DNA of 64,000 nucleotides from 43-108 sp001915545 (GTDB lineage Bacteria > Bacteroidota > Bacteroidia > Bacteroidales > Bacteroidaceae), in the NCBI GenBank assembly GCA_902491215.1, contig CABUGV010000001.1, positions 1 through 64,000 on the forward strand. Direction: 5' to 3'. Positions 44,236 through 52,273 of the stretch are shown one piece after another. Below the pieces are notes generated by a model. The model was not told where the DNA came from and made no database searches. It saw only the letters and a program-made list of their open reading frames with translations. Made by a program: the position numbers and the translations under genes. Position 1 is the first letter of the stretch; every line of letters starts with the position of its first letter.

Positions 44236-45027
44236 TTATTTATTCACCTTTCCGTAATGCATACGCTTCAAGGCATCAATTCCAAACAATTTTATAACGA
44301 TTCTTTTTGCCAAATCAAATGTCCAAAAATACAAGTAACATAATTTAGCACAAAGCATACTACCACCTTGATTGAGGACTACATGTTCTATGTCATATTT
44401 TTTTTCGGATATAGAAGCAACAGAAACTCCACCAAGACGGAATTCTGCCGCATCCACAGGCACATACTTAAATTTAGCCCCACCTTGGTAGCAACGGGCA
44501 AGAAAATCATGATCCATCATAAATCTGAAATTCTCATCATAAAGTCCCCATTTACGATAAGCCTTAGCAGAAACAAAGGTACCTTGATGATCCACATTTA
44601 CAAATAGCGGAAACAATGGAAACTTCATAGAAGGTATATCACGTCCTTTAAATCCTGTATCCTTGTTATTTATTATAACGTTGCAACGGAAAACATCGAC
44701 ATTTTCATCATAGTGTTCGGCAACGGCACGAAGTGCACCAGGAAGCAATATGTCATCGCTGTTAATGATACATATGATATCTCCTTTAGCATTCATAATA
44801 CCTTTATTGAATGCATCACTTATACCGCGATCAGGTTCAGACTTGAAATATCCCAACCTATCCTTATAACGGTCTATTATGTCCAACGTACCATCTGTAG
44901 AACCGCCATCGATTACAACATAATCTAAAGCAGGATAATTTTGCCCAAGGACACTTTTCATTGTTTCCTCCAACGTCCTTGCACTATTGAAACAAACCGT
45001 CACAATGGATATAACCGGATATGCCAT
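44236..45027 (-). CDS. Family 2 glycosyltransferase
   Basis: A 263-residue GT-A enzyme of the WcaA/WfgS-like type. ISIVTVCFNSARTLEETMKS begins it, VIDGGSTDGTLDIID (about 37-51) and CIINSDDILLPGALRA (about 85-100) follow, and the later FMMDHDFLARCYQGGAKF holds the base-region acidic residues. It ends in a basic membrane-associating tail. It lies in the four-gene minus-strand operon, 17 bp after the 45045 gene. Confidence 0.88.
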   Translation of the reverse strand: MAYPVISIVTVCFNSARTLEETMKSVLGQNYPALDYVVIDGGSTDGTLDIIDRYKDRLGYFKSEPDRGISDAFNKGIMNAKGDIICIINSDDILLPGALRAVAEHYDENVDVFRCNVIINNKDTGFKGRDIPSMKFPLFPLFVNVDHQGTFVSAKAYRKWGLYDENFRFMMDHDFLARCYQGGAKFKYVPVDAAEFRLGGVSVASISEKKYDIEHVVLNQGGSMLCAKLCYLYFWTFDLAKRIVIKLFGIDALKRMHYGKVNK

Positions 45028-45044
45028 TACTGTTATTTTTCTTT

Positions 45045-45974
45045 TTAAAACAAATTGAATAATATCGCCAATTTACTGGTAAAACGTATACTTTTTTCTG
45101 CGCATTTCAAGTCCGAACTGCACAAAAGATGTATTTTGTCCTTAAGCGAATGGCGGTAATTTACTACACGTTCTGTCAACCTACGATTCTCAAGCGACAT
45201 ACTGTCTTTAAAACCATTGTACAACTCCGAGGCTATACGTGAGCGTATATGTCCTTCATGTCGCATTCTATCCATGCGAGCTTTCCAACGAAAGGCGCAC
45301 GAGTCCAATTGCCCGACAGTATTGTCTCCGTGCTGTCTGTACAATATATGCGGTATAGGATCAAAATATACAGATGCTCCTACAGCCAATGCCACATCGT
45401 ATATCCATATATCATGCATACGCATGTATCCAGGAGTATATTGCACAATTATATTGCGCAAAGCATCATTAAAGACCATTGTACATCCACCAATAAACTG
45501 ATAAGCCAAAGCTTCTCCATATGTCACCAGTGGATTAATTTTTACATTATCTAATTTTTTCAGATTCTTATCAACAAGCTGCGTCTGACAAAAATAAAGC
45601 GCCGGATGTTCTAGCCCGCCTCCCAATTGATCTATTGCACTTTTCAGCTTATCATCGAGCCAAACATCGTCCTGATCTGAAAAAGCATAATAATCTGCTT
45701 TGGGAGCATGTTTCAGCAAATCTAAGAAACTCATTGCTGGACCAAGATTTGTTCCAGAATACCATTTCAACTTGCCATCACACTGTTCTTTTTCCAAAAT
45801 AGAACAAGTATCATCGCTGGATCCGTCGTCCCTGACCAACAAACTACAACTGACACCCTTCTGCGAATAGATGGACGCCAGCTGTTCTTTGATGTAACGC
45901 GAACCATTATAGGTTGACATCAACACCACAATATTATCGGAAACAGGTGATTTTCCTGTCATACGGTATACCAT
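45045..45974 (-). CDS. Family 2 glycosyltransferase (rhamnosyltransferase-like)
   Basis: A 309-residue GT-A enzyme, first gene of the operon. IVVLMSTYNGSRYIKEQLAS is followed by VRDDGSSDDT (about 48-57) and FSDQDDVWLDDKL (about 96-108), a pattern frequent in rhamnosyl- and other deoxysugar transferases. MRMHDIWIYDVAL follows near 185. The start at 45974 is a plain ATG; a Met four residues in is also possible. A TACTTTTG box lies about 100 bp upstream. Confidence 0.88.
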   Translation of the reverse strand: MVYRMTGKSPVSDNIVVLMSTYNGSRYIKEQLASIYSQKGVSCSLLVRDDGSSDDTCSILEKEQCDGKLKWYSGTNLGPAMSFLDLLKHAPKADYYAFSDQDDVWLDDKLKSAIDQLGGGLEHPALYFCQTQLVDKNLKKLDNVKINPLVTYGEALAYQFIGGCTMVFNDALRNIIVQYTPGYMRMHDIWIYDVALAVGASVYFDPIPHILYRQHGDNTVGQLDSCAFRWKARMDRMRHEGHIRSRIASELYNGFKDSMSLENRRLTERVVNYRHSLKDKIHLLCSSDLKCAEKSIRFTSKLAILFNLF

Positions 45975-46071
45975 AATATGTTTTTCCTATTCCAAATAGG
46001 ATCAACTTCAAAAGTTGTCAATTAAATGAAATCTTATTATATATAACGCACAAACATGCGAAGTTATTTTA

Positions 46072-46079
46072 CAAAAGTA
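46072..46079 (-). promoter_or_regulatory. Candidate -7 box for the glycosyltransferase operon
   Basis: On the minus strand TACTTTTG matches TAnnTTTG. It lies 98 bp upstream of the 45974 start. No clear -33 at the normal spacing. The 311-bp gap 45975-46285 is otherwise AT-rich, with only this and the plus-strand promoter. Confidence 0.4.
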
Positions 46080-46238
46080 CGAAAATAAATTCACATAATA
46101 AGAATCTTCAAAAAAATAATATTTACCACAATAAAATAAGCCCCAAATACAAAGACCATGTCTAATTTTCAAAACTGAAACTTACAGCTATACAAAAAAT
46201 AAAAGCCACTGATTCCTCCATAAAAAAGCGCCATACAA

Positions 46239-46269
46239 TTTCGTATCATCTACAAAAACACTAATTTTG
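46239..46269 (+). promoter_or_regulatory. Promoter of the pyruvyl transferase operon
   Basis: TTTC (46239-46242), 19 bp, TAATTTTG (46262-46269). One mismatch in the -33. It lies 17 bp before the ATG at 46286, so the leader is very short; a Met seven codons in (46307) is a possible alternative start. Confidence 0.65.
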
Positions 46270-46285
46270 CCTTTATTATACACTT

Positions 46286-47413
46286 ATGACAGACAAAGAG
46301 CAAATGAGCAAAAATATCTCCATAGTAACATGGCTTGGATATGGAAACTACGGCACAAGTCTTCAATCATATTCTTTGCACCGAAAGCTTAAAGATTTAG
46401 GATATAATGTCAATATTTTGTCAGAATACTCATATACTGGTAAATCCAGCATATCAGAACGCATATCTAATCTTTTAAGACAAATAAAATTCAACACGCG
46501 CTTGTATTATCTTCAGTCCACAAAACTGCAAAAGCTCCATAAATTCCAAAAAGAGAAATACAATCGCAAATTCATACTTACAGGTACACAATTTGAAGAT
46601 ATGCTCACCCATACCGACGTTTTTATCACAGGAAGTGACCAAATATGGAATACAGAGCACAATTATCTACCTTTTATGTTCCTAGATTTTGCAGGTGACG
46701 TCAAACGCGTTGCATACGCTTCAAGTATAGGAACAAACAATATACCTGAAAAGTACAGAGATAAAGTAAAAAATCATCTTGCCAAATTCTCTAAAATTGG
46801 AGTCAGAGAGAAAACGGCTGTAAAAATAATTTCTGAACTACTTGACAGAAATGATATCACACAAGTTGCAGATCCAACATTTCTTCTAACGCCGAAGGAT
46901 TGGGAGGATGTTTCACAGGAGGCATTTTTCGAGAAAGAAATGCCCAGCAAATATATCTTATGTTATTTTATAGGCAACAGACCAGAATATGCAGAATATC
47001 TAAAAGAAATAAAACATACTTATGGAGTTGACAATGTATTGTTAATACCGTCTAAAGAAACCCCCAATATACATTTAAATGATGTCACTATATACAATGA
47101 CGCAGGTCCATGTGAATTCGTTAGACTCATAAATGACGCATCTGTAGTATGTACAGACTCGTTCCATGCAACAGCACTCTCCATGAACTTCTCAAAGAAC
47201 TTTGTTGTTTTCAAACGATTCGCTGATTCAGACACTTCTTCCCAGAACTCACGAATATATGATCTCTTAAATGAGTTTGGATTATCAACACGGATATATG
47301 CTCCAGATGTTAAAGACTGGAAAAACATAATACAATATACAGAAATTCAAAAAGCTATCAACGAGAAAAGAACATCATCACTCAATTTTCTAATAAATGC
47401 AATAGAATATTAA
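46286..47413 (+). CDS. Polysaccharide pyruvyl transferase family protein
   Basis: A 375-residue protein of the PssM/CsaB family, which adds pyruvate ketals from PEP to sugars of envelope glycans. TWLGYGNYGTSLQSYSL near the N-terminus, TDVFITGSDQIWN (about 112-124) and VCTDSFHATALSMNF (about 290-304) are typical for the Bacteroidetes members. It overlaps the following flippase gene by one base and is the first of a three-gene operon with it and a FrhB-like gene. This trio is frequently found in Bacteroides capsule loci. Confidence 0.88.
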   Translation: MTDKEQMSKNISIVTWLGYGNYGTSLQSYSLHRKLKDLGYNVNILSEYSYTGKSSISERISNLLRQIKFNTRLYYLQSTKLQKLHKFQKEKYNRKFILTGTQFEDMLTHTDVFITGSDQIWNTEHNYLPFMFLDFAGDVKRVAYASSIGTNNIPEKYRDKVKNHLAKFSKIGVREKTAVKIISELLDRNDITQVADPTFLLTPKDWEDVSQEAFFEKEMPSKYILCYFIGNRPEYAEYLKEIKHTYGVDNVLLIPSKETPNIHLNDVTIYNDAGPCEFVRLINDASVVCTDSFHATALSMNFSKNFVVFKRFADSDTSSQNSRIYDLLNEFGLSTRIYAPDVKDWKNIIQYTEIQKAINEKRTSSLNFLINAIEY

Positions 47414-48927
47414 TGGCTAAGAACTATTATCTATCGTCTTTTTTCTGGAGTACTGCAGCAAAAATACTGAATGCATTATTCAGTTTCATAACTATACCAT
47501 TATTGCTGGGACATTTCGGAAAATCAGAATACGGAATTCTCTCCATTGCTACAGCCTGCAACGGCTACATGGCATTACTGGATCTCGGAATGAATACCGG
47601 GGCTGTAAAATTCTTCTCTCAATGGAAAGCTGAAGGCAAGACTTCTCTTAGAGATCGTGTCGCCAGAACAAACATTACCTTCTACCTTATCATATCAATT
47701 GTTAATATCACAGGTCTTATTGCCATTGCACTATGGGGAAAAAACTTCTTTGCCGTAACTGATACAGAATTTGAGAAACTGCGAACTTGCCTTTTTATCA
47801 TAGCCACTTTTGCACCGTTAAGTTGGGTCACAACCGCATTCAACCAACTTCTTATCGCAGACAAACAAATAGGTTTTACGATGCAAATTCAGTGCTTTCA
47901 AACAATACTCAAAACTGCACTGGTAGGCATAATCTTATTTGCCGATTCTACTATGACAACATATTTTTTATATTTCACTCTGATAACAGCATCTTTGATA
48001 TTCCCTTATGCTTACAAATGCCTTAAAGACAATCTGATATCGACATTAAGGCCTGCAAAATATTGGAGTGATTTCAAAATAGTATTTACATTCAGCTTAT
48101 CCATCTTTGCACTATCCTTCTTTCAGGTAACAGCACTTCAATCCAGGCCTATCATATTAAGCATATTCACAGACAACGCAACAAATGTAGTTACCGACTT
48201 CAAAATAATAGAAGTTATTCCACTGTTTATCATTACAATAGGAGGAACATTTTCAAGTATATTCTTGCCAAGGACCTCCGAACTTGTCGCACAACGGAAG
48301 CAAAAAGAGATAGAGGAATTCGCCTACAACTGGACTTTCAAAACCAGTATTATAGCAAACATTTTATGCATTCCCTTTATTTTGTCAGCACAGGAAGCCA
48401 TCACAGCTTATGTTGGCAAGGAATTTTCCCATCTATCTACTTGGTTGTCGCTATGGTGTTTAACAGTTCTCATACAAATTCATACAACACCTGGCAACAG
48501 CCTTGTTCTTGCATATGGAAAAACAAAAGCACTCGTCATAACCACAGCCATATCATGCGCCATATCCATGATTATCAACATCATTTTATGCAAGCAATAT
48601 GGAATAGGTTCTGCCATTATAGGATACTTTGTATACGTAAATATAATCATTGGCCTATATTACATCATTTACTATAAAAAACTAATGGGCCTCAACCGCA
48701 TAAAGATGTTCACCAGCTTTATGTACCCTACACTTATAAGTTTAGCTATATTTGCTATAGTCTATTTCATTCCGACACCCAATGTCTTTAACCTCATAAG
48801 CAACACAAGAATCAAATACATAGTCATCTGTATATTCAAAACGGCGATATGGATATTGCCATATCTTGCCATCCTTACCAAAATGAACAAAATCAGCATA
48901 AAAGAAATCATAAATTCAAGAAAATGA
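47413..48927 (+). CDS. Polysaccharide flippase (Wzx type)
   Basis: A 504-residue MOP-superfamily flippase with about twelve to fourteen helices. The start FFWSTAAKILNALFSFITIPLLLGHFGKSEYGILSIA (spanning about 7-43) is typical of Wzx. Later segments include SLVLAYGKTKALVITTAISC. It should flip an undecaprenyl-linked repeat unit across the inner membrane. It overlaps the pyruvyl transferase stop by one base and the next gene's start by four, so the three are translationally coupled. It is the second flippase in the window. Confidence 0.88.
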   Translation: MAKNYYLSSFFWSTAAKILNALFSFITIPLLLGHFGKSEYGILSIATACNGYMALLDLGMNTGAVKFFSQWKAEGKTSLRDRVARTNITFYLIISIVNITGLIAIALWGKNFFAVTDTEFEKLRTCLFIIATFAPLSWVTTAFNQLLIADKQIGFTMQIQCFQTILKTALVGIILFADSTMTTYFLYFTLITASLIFPYAYKCLKDNLISTLRPAKYWSDFKIVFTFSLSIFALSFFQVTALQSRPIILSIFTDNATNVVTDFKIIEVIPLFIITIGGTFSSIFLPRTSELVAQRKQKEIEEFAYNWTFKTSIIANILCIPFILSAQEAITAYVGKEFSHLSTWLSLWCLTVLIQIHTTPGNSLVLAYGKTKALVITTAISCAISMIINIILCKQYGIGSAIIGYFVYVNIIIGLYYIIYYKKLMGLNRIKMFTSFMYPTLISLAIFAIVYFIPTPNVFNLISNTRIKYIVICIFKTAIWILPYLAILTKMNKISIKEIINSRK

Positions 48928-50120
48928 AATCTATCTGCAAGAACAACGAATGTACTGCCTGCTACGCATGTATAAACGTCTGCCCTAAACAGTGCATTTC
49001 AATGCATAAAGACACTTATGGAAGCCTGCAACCTAAAATAGATGAAAACAAATGCATTAATTGCAATCTATGCGTCAAGACATGCCCCAATAACACCCCT
49101 CCAACATTCAACATGCCATCTGCCTGCTATGCATCATGGATAGAGGAATATAAAACTAGAAAGAAATGCGCATCTGGAGGTATTGGAACAATGATTTCTC
49201 AATACGCTATAAGCAAAAAACAGGCTATAGTATATGGTTCCAGATTCAACAAGGATTTCCAAGCAACAGCATTCGGCACATCAAATATAAGAGACATTGA
49301 ATTGTTCAAAGGTTCTAAATATGTACAAAGCCTAATTGGTCACGACACATTCAAGAAGATAAAAACACAACTTGACAGAAATGAATATGTAGTCTTTATC
49401 GGTACTCCGTGTCAAATTGCAGGCCTAAAAGGTTTTCTACATCGTGAATACGAGAATCTTTTGACAGTAGATCTTATATGCCATGGCGTTTGCCCATCAG
49501 ACTACTTGAAAGAAGAGGTGGAATACCTATGCAACAGGTATAATCTCAAAGACATAGACGACATAAGGTTCAGAGGTAATGACGAATATAATTTCTGTCT
49601 AAGCCTGTGGAGCAATGATCAGCTCAAATATTGCAAACGAGAATATTCCGACTACTATCTGAGTGGGTTCCTGCTGGGAGTAACCATGCGTGAAAACTGC
49701 TATACTTGCAAATATGCACGCCCAGAAAGGATTTCAGACATAACGATTGGTGATTTCATTGGACTTGGAAATAAAATACCATTTGAATACAATGTGTCTA
49801 ACGTATCCTCCGTATTCATAAATACACAAAAGGGGAAAGAGTTCTATTTTAATCTCTGTAGAGAAGAGCAAACCATAAAATACATAGAAAGACCACTAGA
49901 AGAAAGACTTGAGTATGGACCATCTCTCAGATATCCATTCCCAAGACACAATCTCAATGCTCTTTTCAAAGAAAATTACACTAAATACGGATTTGTCAAA
50001 GCCATAAGAATAACACTCAAGAAAAAAGTCATCATCAGCAGAATTAAAGACTCACTGCCGGCTATAAGGTACGCTTACAGGATGGCCAAATCTTTAGTTG
50101 CAAAATTCAGACATATATAA
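48924..50120 (+). CDS. FrhB/FdhB-type ferredoxin-domain protein (capsule-locus associated)
   Basis: The start at 48924 (MKSICKNNECTACYA) overlaps the previous stop by four bases and gives 398 residues; a longer open frame is a shadow. The N-terminus has two 4Fe-4S motifs: CTACYACINVCPKQC, and CINCNLCVKTCPNN (about 45-58). The FrhB/FdhB domains follow, with CASGGIGTMISQYA, GTPCQIAGLKGFL, DLICHGVCP and CYTCKYARPERISDITIGDF. In polysaccharide operons this family is paired with pyruvyl transferases; its redox job there is unknown. F420 use is not expected in Bacteroidetes. It converges with the epsG gene and overlaps it by 14 bp. Confidence 0.88.
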   Translation: MKSICKNNECTACYACINVCPKQCISMHKDTYGSLQPKIDENKCINCNLCVKTCPNNTPPTFNMPSACYASWIEEYKTRKKCASGGIGTMISQYAISKKQAIVYGSRFNKDFQATAFGTSNIRDIELFKGSKYVQSLIGHDTFKKIKTQLDRNEYVVFIGTPCQIAGLKGFLHREYENLLTVDLICHGVCPSDYLKEEVEYLCNRYNLKDIDDIRFRGNDEYNFCLSLWSNDQLKYCKREYSDYYLSGFLLGVTMRENCYTCKYARPERISDITIGDFIGLGNKIPFEYNVSNVSSVFINTQKGKEFYFNLCREEQTIKYIERPLEERLEYGPSLRYPFPRHNLNALFKENYTKYGFVKAIRITLKKKVIISRIKDSLPAIRYAYRMAKSLVAKFRHI

Positions 50121-51144
50121 CCTGATTAAAGAATATACCTATACACAAGAATACAAGAGAAATAAATACAACAATTACCTTAGAAATTATGCTTGGCTTT
50201 ATTGTATAGAAGACAAGAGGGAATAAAATTACCTCAACTACTCCAAGAAGTTCAGAAAGACGGAAAGCCAGTACCGGCAATTCATAAAATATAATGAATG
50301 CCGCCAATGATAGAATTTCAAACTTCAATAACACCGTAACATATGGGTTGTACTGCGCTATGAGCTTATGCTTCCAGAACACGAAATATGTTATGGCAAT
50401 TTTAGCCAGAAATACCATATTGAAGACATTGATTTCATCCCACTGGCCCATTTTCTGAAGATTCTGATAAACTGTCAGTTTCTCTTCAATATAAGGTATC
50501 GGTATCGCCATCAACAGATTTGTATGCGACAAATATAAAAGATAACAAAGCGGTATGATGGAAAGATAGAAGTAATACTGCCATTTCTTGAAAGGGGAAT
50601 ATCCGAATCCTACCAAAAGCAAAAGAATTGCAGAAGTATAATGAAACAATGAAGCACAAAATGCCAGCAACAGATAGTGCCAGCGATCCCCCTTCTTCAG
50701 ATATGGTATTGCACATAAAAACAATCCTGCAGACACACCGACTCTTATTTGATTCATTCCGTGCAACAGATAATAATTACAAAAATACATCAACAAGGAA
50801 AGAAACCACAACGATGTCAGCCTGCGTATTGCTTTCATGTGCAGGGCAAGACTGAGGAATGCATATATTAGAAATACAAATACCACATTGCCTAATACAT
50901 AGTACACAAAATTTGCAATAAATACAAATGATATTTCAGTTGTAAATTCAGCCTCTTTTCTGTAATACAATGAAACATAGCTCATATAATCATGATCTAG
51001 ATCAGAAGGACGTAGTCCGGCCACAAAAGCCAAAATAAGACCGACCGCAAAAAATAGCGGCGTCCGGACCTCCTCACCCAATCTATCTTCCAAGATTGCT
51101 ATAAGGGATATGACACAAAAAAGAAAAAATATTATTAATATCAT
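50107..51144 (-). CDS. EpsG-family polysaccharide polymerase (Wzy type)
   Basis: A 345-residue inner-membrane protein with about ten to eleven helices. The first periplasmic loop contains AGLRPSDLDHDYMSYVSLY (about 42-60), the signature of EpsG-type polymerases, in which Arg/Asp residues are essential. Later RVGVSAGLFLCAIPYLKKGD is also typical. It polymerises undecaprenyl-linked repeat units on the periplasmic side. Last gene of a minus-strand operon with wzz-like, wza-like and sugar transferase genes. Its 3' end overlaps the FrhB gene tail by 14 bp. Confidence 0.82.
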   Translation of the reverse strand: MILIIFFLFCVISLIAILEDRLGEEVRTPLFFAVGLILAFVAGLRPSDLDHDYMSYVSLYYRKEAEFTTEISFVFIANFVYYVLGNVVFVFLIYAFLSLALHMKAIRRLTSLWFLSLLMYFCNYYLLHGMNQIRVGVSAGLFLCAIPYLKKGDRWHYLLLAFCASLFHYTSAILLLLVGFGYSPFKKWQYYFYLSIIPLCYLLYLSHTNLLMAIPIPYIEEKLTVYQNLQKMGQWDEINVFNMVFLAKIAITYFVFWKHKLIAQYNPYVTVLLKFEILSLAAFIIFYELPVLAFRLSELLGVVEVILFPLVFYTIKPSIISKVIVVFISLVFLCIGIFFNQVIYV

Positions 51145-51190
51145 TTGTGCAGCATTAGCCTATACCATTCAAATAACAAAAGTCAAGCAT

Positions 51191-52273
51191 TCACTTGACC
51201 TTTTGCACATTCATTCTTTCACGCTTAATATAAACATACGACGAAGAACAAACAAGAGCCATAAACACACATCCGATAACAATCAGCATACGTTTTGGCT
51301 TTGACGGCTTAAGTGGCACTGTTGTTGAATCAACTACTGTAAATGCCGGGGTACGTTCTTGCACCTTGGCCTTGGCCATCTGCACTTGCTGAGCCATCTG
51401 ACTATACGAGGTCATAGCAAGCTGAAGTTCATTCTCCAGATTCTCCTGTTCTGAAATATACGCTTGAAGTATAGTTCCCTTATGCGAGTCACAATACTCA
51501 GCATATCTGGCTCTTACCTTATCGTAAGCCAACTTACTCTCCGCACACAGTTTCTCAACATAGCGCAAATCGTTGCGCGCTTTACTTGTTCTATATTCTA
51601 TAATAAAATCTTGAAGCTTTTGCTTAAGCGAATCAGTCATCGTTGCTGCAATCAACGGGTCCTGAGCACTAAATCCGATGGTTATCACACTTGTTTTCTT
51701 ATCAACCATACATGATATGCTACCACCAAGATTTTTACAGATTTCCTCCTGATCCTTACTTAGCCAAAATGGATCTACAGAGTCTGCACCGGCCTTCAAA
51801 TCCTTTTTTGGTGGAGCAACCAAGGCAACAACAGCCTTTACTCCTTTGCCTATGAAAGACCACCAAGGTTGTTCCTGTTTGTATTTAAGATATTCGTAAA
51901 GAGTACAATCTATACTTCCGTCAGAGGATTTCACCTTTACATCAAAAAGTCCAACCAGAAAATCAGTAGAACCTACTATATCAGGATATATCTCTGGATA
52001 AATTGCATCCTCACCTGAATTGCCGATATTTACTCCTACCATGCTGGCCAAAGAACTGATATTTCCAGAAATACCAGAACTGTTAGAAAATTCAGGAGCC
52101 AAAGTTGTACTTGCCGAATACTGTCTCGGAATACTAAGAACATAAATTGACGAAAGCACTAAAACCACCGCACATACCTTCGCAATCAATTTCCATTCAC
52201 TCAGCAAAACTTTCAGTATCTTCTGCAAGTCAATAGGTTCTGTACTACTATTTTGTATCATATCGCTTTTCAT
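51191..52273 (-). CDS. wzz: Chain-length determinant protein (Wzz family)
   Basis: A 360-residue polysaccharide co-polymerase without a kinase domain. TM1 at about 32-52, a periplasmic domain with a long coiled coil (about 225-300, including SQMAQQVQMAKAKVQERTP), then the PxxPxxP-type motif VPLKPSKPKRM and TM2 near 330-350. It sets glycan chain length together with the polymerase. The Pro-rich segment before TM2 is the Wzz hallmark. It abuts the wza-like gene (one shared base) and precedes epsG by 46 bp. A second co-polymerase, the Wzc kinase, lies at 32451. Confidence 0.9.
   Translation of the reverse strand: MKSDMIQNSSTEPIDLQKILKVLLSEWKLIAKVCAVVLVLSSIYVLSIPRQYSASTTLAPEFSNSSGISGNISSLASMVGVNIGNSGEDAIYPEIYPDIVGSTDFLVGLFDVKVKSSDGSIDCTLYEYLKYKQEQPWWSFIGKGVKAVVALVAPPKKDLKAGADSVDPFWLSKDQEEICKNLGGSISCMVDKKTSVITIGFSAQDPLIAATMTDSLKQKLQDFIIEYRTSKARNDLRYVEKLCAESKLAYDKVRARYAEYCDSHKGTILQAYISEQENLENELQLAMTSYSQMAQQVQMAKAKVQERTPAFTVVDSTTVPLKPSKPKRMLIVIGCVFMALVCSSSYVYIKRERMNVQKVK

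Noticed and set aside
48849..48923. Longer N-terminus for the FrhB-like protein
   Set aside because: The extra 25 residues overlap the flippase coding end and do not fit the family. The four-base overlap start at 48924 is better.
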